Position numbers and translations under genes: made by a program
NCBI RefSeq assembly: GCF_025960985.1
Contig: NZ_JAOQMX010000005.1
Coordinates: 1-64,000 of the forward strand
DNA: 64,000 nucleotides
Direction: 5' to 3'
DNA from: Flavobacterium psychraerolatum
GTDB taxonomy: Bacteria; Bacteroidota; Bacteroidia; Flavobacteriales; Flavobacteriaceae
Notes under the pieces: model-generated
What the model was told of the DNA's origin: nothing
Databases searched by the model: none
Seen by the model: only the letters and a program-made list of their open reading frames with translations
Part shown: positions 39,001-49,400 of the stretch, piece after piece
Layout of the letters: each line of letters begins with the position of its first letter
Position numbering within the stretch: the stretch's first letter is position 1

Positions 39001-39997
39001 TTTGGGAATTAATACAACCAGAGTTCCCCTTTGGGTAAACCTTGATGATAGAAAAAACTTTGCCGATCTATTGCAAAAAAATGGGGCTGTACATGATATT
39101 GAAATACAGCTGAGGAAAAAATCAGGAGAAATCAGTGATTTTTTACTATCAGCTTGTATTATTGAGGTCAATGGAAAGGAACTCTTTCTTAACATTGTTC
39201 ATGATATAACGGAACGTAAAATTGCCGAGAAAGAAATTATAAAGCTAAATAATGAATTGGAAGAAAAAGTGACGCTACGTACTGCCCAGCTTGAAGCAAT
39301 GAATAAAGAATTGGAAACGTTCACTTATTCAGTTTCTCATGATTTAAAGGCACCTTTACGTGGTATAGACGGCTACAGTAAGTTATTATCCGATATCTAT
39401 AAACTAGAGTTAAATCCCGAAGCACAATCTTTCATTCAAAAAATACGCAGTTCAACCTTGCAAATGAATCAAATTATTGATGACCTTTTGGATTATTCTA
39501 GACTTGAAAGAAGTAAATTGAACATTGGAAAAATAAAAATAAAAGAACTGATTGAAACGGTACTTTCTAGCTATATCGAAGAATCTGAAGCTGGTTATTT
39601 TAAAATAAACTCAAAGAATACTGATATCGAAATCAATGCTGATCCTAAAGGATTTGTAATTGCATTTCGAAATCTTATTGAAAATGCTATTAAATTTAAA
39701 AAAGAAAAAACTATTCCTACAATCTTAATCAATATTGTTGAGAAAGAATTATCTTGGATCATCAGTGTGAATGATAACGGAATTGGTTTTGATATGAAAT
39801 ACCATCATAAGATTTTTGATATATTTCAACGCTTACAGCGAGTTGAGGATTTTCCTGGAACGGGTATAGGATTAGCTCTTGTGAGCAAAGCGATGCAAAG
39901 AATGAATGGAAAAGCATGGGCCGAAAGTACACCCAATGTTGGTTCTACTTTTTATTTAGAAATACCGAAAAAAATTAAATATGACTACAAAAAATAG
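36062..39997 (+). CDS. PocR-domain, seven-PAS sensor histidine kinase
   Basis: The 1311-residue cytosolic protein starts with a PocR-type ligand-binding domain (about 10-165, with the Cys-bearing CPTTENFSCFKNLNG and IPLFFDNKHIANLFSGYF blocks). Seven PAS modules follow, each opened by a segment such as ALLKSEDKYKSLFNNSADGI and several closed by DITERK. The HisKA phosphoacceptor is His1093 (SVSHDLKAPLRG), then a HATPase domain with DNGIGFD and GTGIGLALV; the style is that of phytochrome-like kinases. No membrane helix is seen. The response regulator gene starts 17 bases before its end, so the two form a unit. The ligand is unknown. Confidence 0.9.
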   Translation: MKNILLNYIDFKKIESLLKGFKTSTGLSVAILDLGGLLLAQCEWQKLQQSFYNINSDASHWDTNIKMNCPTTENFSCFKNLNGIVEITIPLFFDNKHIANLFSGYFISDKSSLLSCKKEAEKQGFDQHKYDTALHSLPIYSIEEIKKTLAFLIDTLHFTFDMTSDNRKQIELNESLINNTLFLENIIDNSPALIYVADLDGKIKLVNNEFGNIFQLDKSDIIGKYRKDIMPPAIAEQHRNNDIKVINQKESIVNQEENMEADGKHYYISQKFPLFDSKGIIQAVGGISTDITAIKRTKEALLKSEDKYKSLFNNSADGIIVLNEQSDILELNNQICNILEYSREELSKLKGFELIHIEDVTNKDHETVLTQLKQGKTIISHYRLRKKNGDYVPTEFSIKMIGEDQFLNIVRDITERKLAEKIIHDSELKYRSFFENSIDAILLGNLEGQILSANPAACLMYGCSEEELKKIGRAGVIDTSDPRLEAITAKRNKKEKVRAEITSLRKDGSPFESEISASYFLNIDNIQITSMIVRDITERKKAEKDLLESERILSVVFNNHTDLQLLIGVQDNDEFYVDIINKPYIDTINSFMIPLNSEAIIGKSVRVLNTKLGLGDAYFEHAIINYKNVVTTKKTLCYTEILEINGFAYTSEITLIPIMDDSGKCQYILFNSHNITEQKKAKNALIESEEKFKKIFLTSPDLVTITQIDDGMYIDVSENFIQISGYTREEIIGKTSNELNIWSDPKDRIRMISKLKEFGKVENMEAQFTFKGGQGINGLLSASILIINNKEHILTITRDITELIVTEQALKETVANLRSMIENREDSIYSIDRDFNYIIFNRAFENNINNEYNIVLKKGMSAIENLTQQQADFWVPKLNSVFEGQSDTFEFTFTIDEKIHYFQTTLNPIFEDQKITGASGISIDITKRKLIEEALKISEEKFEKTFRLSPYLVSLSTSEGEIIEVNNRVVSTLGYTREEFLGINTTRVPLWVNLDDRKNFADLLQKNGAVHDIEIQLRKKSGEISDFLLSACIIEVNGKELFLNIVHDITERKIAEKEIIKLNNELEEKVTLRTAQLEAMNKELETFTYSVSHDLKAPLRGIDGYSKLLSDIYKLELNPEAQSFIQKIRSSTLQMNQIIDDLLDYSRLERSKLNIGKIKIKELIETVLSSYIEESEAGYFKINSKNTDIEINADPKGFVIAFRNLIENAIKFKKEKTIPTILINIVEKELSWIISVNDNGIGFDMKYHHKIFDIFQRLQRVEDFPGTGIGLALVSKAMQRMNGKAWAESTPNVGSTFYLEIPKKIKYDYKK

Positions 39998-40409
39998 CGA
40001 AAAACCCATCTTATTAGTTGAGGATAATCCTATCGATATTGATCTAACTTTGCGTGCTTTTGCTGTAAAAAATATATCAAATAAGATTCAGGTAGCACGA
40101 GATGGTGAAGAAGCTTTAGAATATTTTGAACGATGGGAAAATGGGGAAACAACACCTATTGTAATTTTACTTGATTTGAATATGCCAAAAGTGAATGGGC
40201 TAGAAGTACTTGAACAACTAAAATCACATCCCAAATTTAAGACTATTCCAGTTGTAATTTTAACCACTTCTGCTGAATCGTCAGATTTGAAAACGGCCTA
40301 TGAACTAGGCGTAAACTCCTATATTGTAAAACCTGTAAGTTTTGAAAAATTCCTAGATGTTGTAGGTCATATTGACTTATATTGGAGACTAACCAATAAG
40401 ACAGTATAA
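39981..40409 (+). CDS. Rcp-type single-domain response regulator
   Basis: The 142-residue protein is a receiver domain alone: acidic pocket Glu14/Asp15, phosphoacceptor Asp65 (LLDLNMPKVNG) and the conserved Lys in YIVKPVSF. The long loop before Asp65 and the C-terminal HIDLYWRLTN tail are typical of Rcp1-like regulators that pair with phytochrome-style kinases. It overlaps the upstream kinase by 17 bp, which makes that kinase its likely partner. Confidence 0.94.
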   Translation: MTTKNSEKPILLVEDNPIDIDLTLRAFAVKNISNKIQVARDGEEALEYFERWENGETTPIVILLDLNMPKVNGLEVLEQLKSHPKFKTIPVVILTTSAESSDLKTAYELGVNSYIVKPVSFEKFLDVVGHIDLYWRLTNKTV

Positions 40410-40442
40410 AATACCTTTACCATAATTTAAACCAAAAGTTGC

Positions 40443-43172
40443 ATGAAAATTTTACTCCTTGAAGATAATTCATTAGATGCCGATTTAACAATTATAAGTC
40501 TCTCTCGACTTTTACCAAATAGTACCATTGAGCATGCTTCAACATTATTGAAAGCTAGGAGTTTATTGTCCGTAAATAATTCCTTTGATATTGCGTTGCT
40601 AGACGTTAATTTACCAGATGGAAATGGTCTTGAAATACTCATAGAAATTAGAAAGCAAGATCTTAGTTTCCCAGTGATAATGTTAACAGGTGCAGGTGAT
40701 GAAGAAACTGCTGTTACTGCACTAAAATCTGGTGCGGAAGATTATATTATAAAACGAGGTGACTATATAGCAAACTTACCAGAATATATACATCAAGCAA
40801 TAATTAATTTTAAAGAAAATACATTTACAAAATCAGAAGTCATAGAAGTACTTTACATCGAGCATCATGCTGCTGATATTGATTTTACAATTCGTCATTG
40901 TGCACAGTATGCTCCTTATATTCATATAGACGCAATTGCATCTGCAAAAGAAGCTTTACTTATATTAAAAAATGAAAGGTACAAAAAATACAAGCTAATC
41001 TTGATGGATTATAGATTGTCTGGTATGGATGCTCTAGAACTTATAAAAACGATACGACAAACTATAAAACTTAAAATTCCAATCATTTTAGTTACGGGTC
41101 AAGGGAATGAAGAATTGGCTGTCCAAGCGCTAAAACTTGGTGCAAATGATTATCTAACAAAGACTGAAAATTACTTGATAAAATTACCCTCAGTAATAGT
41201 AAATTGTTATCAACTTTACGAATTAAAAAAAAGACAATTAGCCCAAGTAGAAAGCGAATCAAAATACCGTCTTTTAGCTGATAATTCAGGGGATATTATT
41301 TTCACTCTGGATATGGACCTTAATTATACTTACATAAGCCCAGCAGTTAAAACTATGACAGGTTATGAACCTGAGGAGGCTATTAAACATAAACTTAATG
41401 ATGTTTTGACACCTATGTCCTTTCAGAAAATGATAAAATTAATTGAAAATCTCCAATCTGAAAGTACAACTGTCTCAAGTAAAGATTGTATTGTCAATGC
41501 AGTAGAATTAGAAATGTATTTAAAAGATGGAAGCACTATTTGGACAGAGATAAAAGTATCATTGATCTTAGATAAAAATAAAAATCCAGTGGGTATTTTA
41601 GGAGTAACAAGAGATATATCTACTCGTAAAGCTATTTCAGATAAATTACTTCAACTTTCTCATGCTGTAGAACAAAGTCCTACACTTATGGAATTAACAG
41701 ATAACCAGGGTAATATAGAATATGTTAATCCAAAGTTTACCGAAACAACTGGGTATACACTAGAAGAGGTAGTTGGTAAAAACCCTAGTTTTTTAAAATC
41801 TGGTTTTACTACAGATAGTGAATATGAAATTTTATGGAAAACGATATCTGCTGGTAAAGAATGGCAAGGTGAATTTCTTAATAAAAGAAAAGATGGCTCT
41901 TTATATTGGGTAGAAGCTTTAATCTCCTCAATAAAAAATTTAGATGGGGATATCACACATTATTTAGCAGTAAAATCTGATATTACTGAAAAGAAGAAAA
42001 TTGTTGATGAACTCCTAAAAGCTAAAGAGAAAGCAGAAGAAAGTGATCGATTAAAATCGGCATTTTTGGCCAATATAAGTCATGAAATTCGAACTCCAAT
42101 GAATGGAATTTTAGGATTTTCTGCACTATTGAGTGACCCCGGATTGGGTAAAGAAGAGCAGCAAGAATATATAAAACTTATTCAAATAAGTGGAGCACGT
42201 ATGTTAAACCTAATTTCTGAAATTATCGATATTTCTAAGATTGAATCAGGAATGATGGAAGTTAGTATTCAAGAAGTAAATGTTACTGAAAAGGTGAATT
42301 TTGTATTCGAACTTTTGAAATTAGATGCTGCACAAAAATCTATTAAAATAGTAAACAAAAGCAATCAATCTTTTAATCTTTTTTTAAATACAGATCCAGA
42401 AAAGCTATATGCTATTTTAACCAATTTAGTAAAAAATGCTATTAAATATACAGATAACGGTTCAGTAGAGTTTGGCTATACTATTAAAGAGTCTACAGTA
42501 GAGTTCTTTGTAAAAGATAGTGGAATTGGAATACCTTTAGATAAACAAGCTGCTATATTTGAACGTTTTATACAAGTAGATATTGCAAATATAGAAGCAC
42601 GTCATGGTGCCGGTTTAGGCCTTGCAATTACTAAGTCCTTTGTTCAATTATTAGATGGCAAAATATGGTTGGAAAGTCAAATAGGAATCGGAACTACTTT
42701 TTATTTCTCTTTACCCTACAATATGCAGGGAAAAAAAACAAAATTAGAAGAAAATTCAATTATAAAAAAAGAGCAAGATATTGTTACTCCACTCAATTCA
42801 AAATTAAAAATATTGATTGTAGATGACGATGCCATTTCACGAAAATTGATTTCAAAATCAGTAAATGATTTTGGAAAAGAAATTATTCAAGCTAAAAATG
42901 GTCTTGAGGCTGTTACTAAATTTAAAGAAAATACTGGAATTGATTTAATATTAATGGACGTTCAAATGCCAGAAATGAATGGTTATGAAGCTATTAAAGA
43001 AATACGGAAATTTGATCGCGAAATCATTATTATAACACAATCTGCGTTTGGACTTACTGGTGATAGAGAAAAAGCAATTTTAGCAGGATCAAATGATTAT
43101 ATTACCAAACCAATTAATAAAAGTGAGTTAACTCTTTTAATTAATAATTATTTTTTTTCAACAAAAGTATAA
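40443..43172 (+). CDS. Hybrid sensor: REC-REC-PAS-PAS-HisKA-HATPase-REC
   Basis: The 909-residue soluble protein begins with two receiver domains (phosphoacceptors Asp54 and Asp189), then two PAS domains (about 270-400 and 400-525), a HisKA with His547 (ANISHEIRTPMNG), a HATPase, and a C-terminal receiver (Asp839 in MDVQMPEMNG). The second receiver has Glu-His in place of the usual acidic pair at its first strand, so it may be less active. It lies 33 bp after the Rcp-type gene, suggesting a phosphorelay with the first kinase. No DNA-binding output is present in the three proteins. Confidence 0.92.
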   Translation: MKILLLEDNSLDADLTIISLSRLLPNSTIEHASTLLKARSLLSVNNSFDIALLDVNLPDGNGLEILIEIRKQDLSFPVIMLTGAGDEETAVTALKSGAEDYIIKRGDYIANLPEYIHQAIINFKENTFTKSEVIEVLYIEHHAADIDFTIRHCAQYAPYIHIDAIASAKEALLILKNERYKKYKLILMDYRLSGMDALELIKTIRQTIKLKIPIILVTGQGNEELAVQALKLGANDYLTKTENYLIKLPSVIVNCYQLYELKKRQLAQVESESKYRLLADNSGDIIFTLDMDLNYTYISPAVKTMTGYEPEEAIKHKLNDVLTPMSFQKMIKLIENLQSESTTVSSKDCIVNAVELEMYLKDGSTIWTEIKVSLILDKNKNPVGILGVTRDISTRKAISDKLLQLSHAVEQSPTLMELTDNQGNIEYVNPKFTETTGYTLEEVVGKNPSFLKSGFTTDSEYEILWKTISAGKEWQGEFLNKRKDGSLYWVEALISSIKNLDGDITHYLAVKSDITEKKKIVDELLKAKEKAEESDRLKSAFLANISHEIRTPMNGILGFSALLSDPGLGKEEQQEYIKLIQISGARMLNLISEIIDISKIESGMMEVSIQEVNVTEKVNFVFELLKLDAAQKSIKIVNKSNQSFNLFLNTDPEKLYAILTNLVKNAIKYTDNGSVEFGYTIKESTVEFFVKDSGIGIPLDKQAAIFERFIQVDIANIEARHGAGLGLAITKSFVQLLDGKIWLESQIGIGTTFYFSLPYNMQGKKTKLEENSIIKKEQDIVTPLNSKLKILIVDDDAISRKLISKSVNDFGKEIIQAKNGLEAVTKFKENTGIDLILMDVQMPEMNGYEAIKEIRKFDREIIIITQSAFGLTGDREKAILAGSNDYITKPINKSELTLLINNYFFSTKV

Positions 43173-43395
43173 AGTAATTTATTTAATTTAAAAAAAATTA
43201 CTCATAATTATTAGGAAAAATAAAAATCATACTCAGATATTTTAGAAAATCTTATATAGATACTCGAGAATAAAGTAGTAATTACAGACAAAGTAAAATT
43301 TGTTCGTGCAGTATGATACAAACTAAGAATGAGAATCCAGAAGCATTTGGTATGAATAAAATTTTTACTTTTCACCAAAAAAAGATCATAAAATT

Positions 43396-44808
43396 ATGAA
43401 TAAAGATATTAAAATGTATGGGGCCGAATGGTGTCCCGATTGTAGAAGAACTAAAGAATTTTTCACTAAAAACAATATTGAATTTAAATATATAAATATT
43501 GACATCACTCCAGAAGCTTCACAACTAGTCGAAGGTTATAATAAAGGCAAAAGGATTATACCAACTGTATTAATTGATGATGTAGCATATAGTAATCCTC
43601 AAAATTTTGAGTTAGCACAACAATTAGGAATTAATAAATTAGGGCGCATCAAATTATTTGGTGCCGATTGGTGCCCAGATTGTAGAAGAGCGAAACGTTT
43701 TTTACAAGACAATCAAATTAATTTTGAATTTATAGACGTAGAAAAAATAGAAGGAGCAAGTGAATATGTGATGAAAGTTAACAAAGGTAAAAGAATTATA
43801 CCTACTATTTTGTTTAACGACAAAGCCTATTCAAATCCTGATAATGCTACACTTACCAACTTGTTGGGTATAGATCAAGTAACAGATTCTCGAATATATG
43901 ATGTACTTATTGTAGGTGGTGGTGCAGCAGGACTTACAACCTCAATCTATGCACAGAGAGATCGATTTGATAGCATTATACTCGAAAAGAAAAATATTGG
44001 AGGCAATGCATTTATAACAAAAAAAATAGAAAACTACCCCGGATTTAAAGAAGTTTCCGGTCCAGATTTAATGGATCGAATGGCAGATCAAGCCGAAACA
44101 CTAGGAGCTAAAATTGAAACTGGGGAAGAAATAGTAAATATCGAAAAGAAAGAAAACTTTTTTAAAATCGCTACCAAAATGCAAGAATACCGAGCCAAAT
44201 CAATTGTATTAAGTACAGGTAGTACGTATCGAACTCTTGGTATTGAAGGGGAGCAAGAATTGATTGGCTCTGGAATACATTTTTGTGCTACATGTGATGG
44301 TGCTTTTTATCGAGATAAAGAAGTTATCGTTATTGGTGGTGGAAATAGTGCACTTGAAGAAGGAATGTTTTTAGCCGGTTTTTGTAAAAAAATAAATATT
44401 ATTCATCGAGGTGAAAAATTTTCAGCAAATGAAATTTATACTGAAAAATTAGCTTCGTTTTCAAATATTAAAATATTTTTGAATAAAACTCCAAAAGCAT
44501 TTATTGCTAATCAATCAGGGAATTTTGAAAAATTAGTTTATACTGATAATGAAACGAAGAATGAAGCTGAAATTAAAGCCGATGGGGTATTTGTATTTAT
44601 TGGGTTAATCCCAAATACAAAACCTTTTGAAGGTCTAATTAACCTATCTCAAAGTGGACACATTTTGACAAAAGGGTTAAATGAAACGAATATTTCTGGA
44701 ATATTTGCAGCTGGTGATTGTAGATTTGGTGCTATTGCACAAGTTGCAGCCGCGACTGGAGAAGGAGTGGTAGCTAGTTATGGGGTAAGAGATTATTTAA
44801 AAAAGTAA
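43396..44808 (+). CDS. Double glutaredoxin/mycoredoxin-like domains fused to thioredoxin reductase
   Basis: The 470-residue protein has two tandem glutaredoxin-type domains (about 1-78 and 83-160). Each has a CPDC redox pair (Cys13/Cys16 and Cys93/Cys96) and a KGKRIIPT segment with the cis-proline. A thioredoxin reductase-like domain follows (about 167-470), with an FAD loop VGGGAAGLTTS, redox pair Cys297/Cys300 in CATCDG, an NADPH loop IGGGNSALEEG, and the closing GIFAAGDCRFGAIAQVA. Electrons should flow NADPH to FAD to CATC to the N-terminal CPDC sites. It is alone, between the kinase genes and an efflux operon. The substrate is unknown. Confidence 0.9.
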   Translation: MNKDIKMYGAEWCPDCRRTKEFFTKNNIEFKYINIDITPEASQLVEGYNKGKRIIPTVLIDDVAYSNPQNFELAQQLGINKLGRIKLFGADWCPDCRRAKRFLQDNQINFEFIDVEKIEGASEYVMKVNKGKRIIPTILFNDKAYSNPDNATLTNLLGIDQVTDSRIYDVLIVGGGAAGLTTSIYAQRDRFDSIILEKKNIGGNAFITKKIENYPGFKEVSGPDLMDRMADQAETLGAKIETGEEIVNIEKKENFFKIATKMQEYRAKSIVLSTGSTYRTLGIEGEQELIGSGIHFCATCDGAFYRDKEVIVIGGGNSALEEGMFLAGFCKKINIIHRGEKFSANEIYTEKLASFSNIKIFLNKTPKAFIANQSGNFEKLVYTDNETKNEAEIKADGVFVFIGLIPNTKPFEGLINLSQSGHILTKGLNETNISGIFAAGDCRFGAIAQVAAATGEGVVASYGVRDYLKK

Positions 44809-44943
44809 AAAGAAGATTTAAAGAATATGATTTTACTGCCAATACTAAATTTAGTAACGCTAGGGAAAGTTCTAACTATGACAATATAATTTATAGCAAG
44901 AGGTAAGTACTATTAAATAATAAATGTCCTTTTCTTAAAGAAC

Positions 44944-44975
44944 AAAAGCCACTAGGAACAACCCTAGTGGCTTTT
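44944..44975. terminator. Bidirectional terminator, redox fusion / efflux operon
   Basis: A 13-bp perfect stem pairs 44944-44956 with 44963-44975 around a six-base loop. T-runs lie on both outer sides. It separates the convergent stop codons at 44808 and 45019. Confidence 0.9.
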
Positions 44976-45018
44976 TATCATAATTAACCAATCATAATTT
45001 CATAAAGAAACTATTCCT

Positions 45019-46425
45019 TTATTGCCATCCACCACCTAAGGCTCTGTACAATTGAATTATCGATTTATATTGTTGATATTTATTATCTGCAAGATTCAAT
45101 TGTGCATTTAATGCATCATTTTTTGCAGTCAATACCTCAAGGTAATTTGCTAATCCGTAGATTAATAATTCCTCAGAATAACTTGAAGCTTTTGTCAAAG
45201 CAGCTACTTGTTTCTCACGAACACTAATTTTATACGTCTCATTTTTATATTGTGCTAAAGCATCAGATACTTCTTTCCCTGCTGTTAACAACGATTGTTC
45301 AAATTGCAAATAGGCCTTTTCTTGATTGGATTTTGCAATTTCATATTTCGTTTTTATTTGTCTTTGGTTAAAAATCGGTTGTGTTAACCCAGTAATAATA
45401 GAAGCAAAGATAGAATTGGCAGAAAATAATTTTTTAATATCAATACTTTGTAATCCAGAGTTAGCTGTTACAGTCAAAGCAGGATAAAAACTACTTTTAG
45501 CAACATTCGTCATTTCGAAATTAGTAATCAAATTGTATTCGGCAGCAATTACATCAGGTCTATTGCGCAATAATCCAGAAGCAATACCAACATTAATATC
45601 AGTTTGTAACGGATAAGCATCAAAATTTGAACGTTCAATTTTATTTGCTCCTTTCCCCATTAAGATACTAAGCGTATTTTCTAAGAGAATACTATTATTT
45701 TTGAGATCTGCAATGATTAACTCTGTAGCATATTTCTGAGCTTCTGTTTGTTTTACACCTACTTCGGTTACGTTTCCTGCTTTTTTCAAAGCATAAATAG
45801 TTTCAATACTTTGAGTCCTATTAACCAATGTATTTTCAGCAATTTTAATTTGCTCATCAACGGCTAATAATTGATAATAAGTACTAGCAATAGAAGCTAT
45901 AAGCTGCGTTTTGATAGCTTGGTTAGCTGCTTGGGTTTGTAAATAAGCAGCCTGAGCTCCTCTTTTATTACTTCGAATTTTCCCCCAAATATCAGCTTCC
46001 CAGCTTAAACCACCAACCAATTGATATTGATCTGTAGTAGTCTTCTTTACAATTGCTCCAATTTGTGTATTTCTAGACAACTCTTGGTGCGTCCAATTTG
46101 TAGTTACATTTAAAGTAGGGAAATAGCCTGCTTTTCCTTGTAGCATACTAGCTTCTGCGGCAGTTAATGTTTGCATTGCAATACGCACATCAAGATTGTT
46201 TTCTAATCCTTTTTTTATGTATCCTTGAAGCAAAGGATCGGTAAACATTTTGTCCCAACTAAGATTCGCTATGGATAGCGAATCATTACTTGGTGTTTCT
46301 GTGCGGTATAAATCTTGCGTTTTTACATCCGGTCGTTGGTAATCTTTTGCAACAAAGCAGGATTGCATTAGGGTAGTAGTCACGACTAATACCCCTATCT
46401 TATATATATTATTTTTCATTTTCAT
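45019..46425 (-). CDS. Outer membrane efflux channel (TolC/NodT family lipoprotein)
   Basis: The 468-residue protein has a lipoprotein signal ending in LMQSC, and two outer membrane efflux repeats rich in long amphipathic helices; the segment LLRNRPDVIAAEYNL is diagnostic of the NodT group. It forms the exit duct for the RND pump. The start overlaps the pump gene's stop by 17 bp, or 11 bp if the third-codon ATG is used. Last gene of the operon. Confidence 0.95.
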   Translation of the reverse strand: MKMKNNIYKIGVLVVTTTLMQSCFVAKDYQRPDVKTQDLYRTETPSNDSLSIANLSWDKMFTDPLLQGYIKKGLENNLDVRIAMQTLTAAEASMLQGKAGYFPTLNVTTNWTHQELSRNTQIGAIVKKTTTDQYQLVGGLSWEADIWGKIRSNKRGAQAAYLQTQAANQAIKTQLIASIASTYYQLLAVDEQIKIAENTLVNRTQSIETIYALKKAGNVTEVGVKQTEAQKYATELIIADLKNNSILLENTLSILMGKGANKIERSNFDAYPLQTDINVGIASGLLRNRPDVIAAEYNLITNFEMTNVAKSSFYPALTVTANSGLQSIDIKKLFSANSIFASIITGLTQPIFNQRQIKTKYEIAKSNQEKAYLQFEQSLLTAGKEVSDALAQYKNETYKISVREKQVAALTKASSYSEELLIYGLANYLEVLTAKNDALNAQLNLADNKYQQYKSIIQLYRALGGGWQ

Positions 46426-49400
46426 TGTCTAAAGATGGAACATCCGAATTATTAGTAGTTGGCAAAGGTTTTACCGAAATCTTTTCTTGCAAAGTTTGGA
46501 AAACAATAAACAAAATTGGCACTACGAAAACCCCCAAAACAGTACCGATTAACATTCCGCCAATCGCTCCAGTTCCAATTGCATTATTTCCAACTGCACC
46601 TGCACCTTTTGCTAACATCAAAGGTAATAAACCAAGTATAAAAGCAAATGAAGTCATCAAGATTGGACGCAAACGGGCTACAGATCCTGTTATCGCAGCT
46701 TGTGTAATACTCAATCCTTTTCGTCTAGCATCGGCTGCAAATTCAACAATCAAAATGGCATTTTTGGCGAGTAACCCAATCAACATGATTAAAGTAATCT
46801 GGAGGTAAATATTGTTACTAATATTAAAGAAGAAAGCAAAAATATAAGCTCCTGCCAATCCAATTGGTAACGATATCAATACAGCAAACGGCAAGATGTA
46901 ACTTTCATATTGTGCGGCAAGTAAAAAGTAAACAAATACCAAACAAAGTATAAATATATACAAGGTTTGACCACCTGCACTAATTTCTTCACGAGTCATA
47001 CCAGAAAACTCATACCCATACCCAATTGGCAAACTTTGGCTGGCCACTTCTTCAACAGCTTTAATCGCATCTCCAGTACTATACCCATCTTTTGGTGCAC
47101 CGGTAACTTTAACAGATGTAAATAAGTTAAAACGATCAATGGCTTGTGGACCAAAGGTTTTTTCTAGTTTTAAAAATTGCGAAATAGGAGCCATTTGTCC
47201 TTTGTTATTTCGAACCATAACTTGATTTAATGATTCAGGGTCACGTCTAAATTGTGGCTCTGATTGGTATACAACTCTAAATTGTTTTCCAAACTTATTA
47301 AAATTAGAAGCATATACACCACCATAATATCCTTGCATCGTTCCCAAAACATCAGTAACTGTAAGCCCCGATTTTTTAATAGCAGCAACATTCAAGTCAA
47401 TACGGTATTGCGGATAATTTGGAGAGAAAGAAGTAGCAGCATACTTAATTTCGGGACGGCTATTTAAAGCGGCCAAAAATTTATTGTTTACATCACTTAA
47501 TTCTTGTATTGTTCCCCCTTTTTGGTCTTGTAACTGAAATTCAAAACCATTTGTAAATCCAAATCCAACTAGAGTAGGACGAGCAAAAAACAATACTTTG
47601 GCATTTTTAACAGCAGCAGCACGTTTGAACAACTCTCCAACAATTACAGATATCTCTTGATTGGCTTCTTTACGAACACCCCAAGTTTTCAATTTTACAA
47701 TTACCATTCCGTAGTTACTTCCAGTACCACTAATTAAACTACGACCAGAAATACGAAGTATTTCCTTGATCTCAGGAATATCTTTAATTTTATTTTCGAT
47801 TTCAAGTAAAACTTTCTCTGTATTTTCTAATGAGGTACCAGGAGGTAAACTTACATCAGATAAAATAGCTCCTGTATCTTCTCCAGGTACAAATGCTTTT
47901 GGTGTGATATTTAATAATAATACAAATATTCCAGCAAAGACTGCAATTCCTAAGAAAGCCAACCATTTTCTTTTCACTAGAAATTCTACTGATCGTTTGT
48001 ATTTTGACGTTGTAGCATCAAACCCCACATTAAATGCAGTATAGAAACGATCCAAAAATCCTGAATTTTGTTTCTCGCCATGATTTTTTAGGAAAATTGC
48101 ACACAAAGCAGGGGATAAGGTTAAGGCATTAATGGCAGATAAAACAATAGCAATTGCCAAGGTTAATCCAAATTGTTTATAGAAAACACCTGCAGAACCG
48201 CTAATAAATGAAACCGGAATAAATACTGCAGACATTACCAATGTAATTGATATAATAGCACTACTAATGTCTGCCATCGCACTATGAGCAGCTTTTCGAG
48301 GATCATGTTCACCCGCTTCCATTTTGGCATGTACGGCTTCGACAACCACAATCGCATCATCGACCACAATTCCTACGGCGAGCACCAAAGCAAATAAAGT
48401 CAATAAGTTAATAGTAAAACCAAATAAACTTAGGAAAAAGAAAGTACCTATAATCGCAACTGGTACTGAAATTGCTGGTATCAAAGTAGATCTCCAATCT
48501 TGCAAAAAGACAAAAACAACAATAAAAACCAATATAAAGGCTTCGATCAATGTATGGACTACTTTGGTTATCGATTCCTCCAAAAAGTCATTGGCATTAA
48601 TTAAAGTAGTATAATTAACTCCTTTTGGGAAGTTAACTTTTGCATCATCTAATACTTTTAAGGAACCTTCAATAACCTCTTGTGCATTTGATCCTGCTGT
48701 TTGCGCAATTGCAATTGCTACCGACTGATTGCCATTGGTCAATGTATTACTAGCATAGTTTACAGCCCCCAATTCAATTTTGGCTACATCTCCAAGTTTA
48801 AGAATCTCTCCATTTTCTGTAGAGCGAACTATAATATCTTCAAACTCCTTGGTATCTTGTAAACGACCTTTGTATTTCAAAGTATATTGAAAAGACTGAT
48901 CGCTATTTTCACCCAATTGTCCAGGCGCAGCTTCAATATTCTGTTCTGCCAATAAAGCGGTAATATCAGCAGGAACCAAACCATAAGCTCCCATAATATC
49001 TGGCTTCAACCAAATGCGCATTGAGTAATCTTTTTGACCAAAAATAACAGCTTCACCAACACCTGGAACCCTTTTTATTTTGGGTAAAATATTAATATTA
49101 GCATAATTTTGTAAAAAAGTCATATCATAATCAGGATTTTCACTATAAAGAGAGAAAATCAAGATGTTATCACTTTGTCTTTTTGAAGTAGTTACACCCG
49201 CTTTGGTAACCTCTTGAGGTAATAAAGGAGTAGCGCGAGATACACGATTCTGTACATTCACAGCTGCCAAATCAGGATTAGTTCCCAATTTGAAATAAAT
49301 ACTTATAGTAGCAGATCCATCATTATTAGAAGTTGAAGTCATATACGACATATCTTCAACACCATTAATTTGTTCTTCTAGTGGGATTACGACCGAGTTC

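Noticed and set aside
38911-39195. 94-codon open frame antisense to the PocR kinase
   Set aside because: Shadow of the PAS domain coding region with no independent promoter.
48324-48614. 96-codon open frame opposite the RND pump gene
   Set aside because: Antisense shadow of a strongly conserved gene; composition is Thr/Ile/Lys repeats typical of reversed coding.
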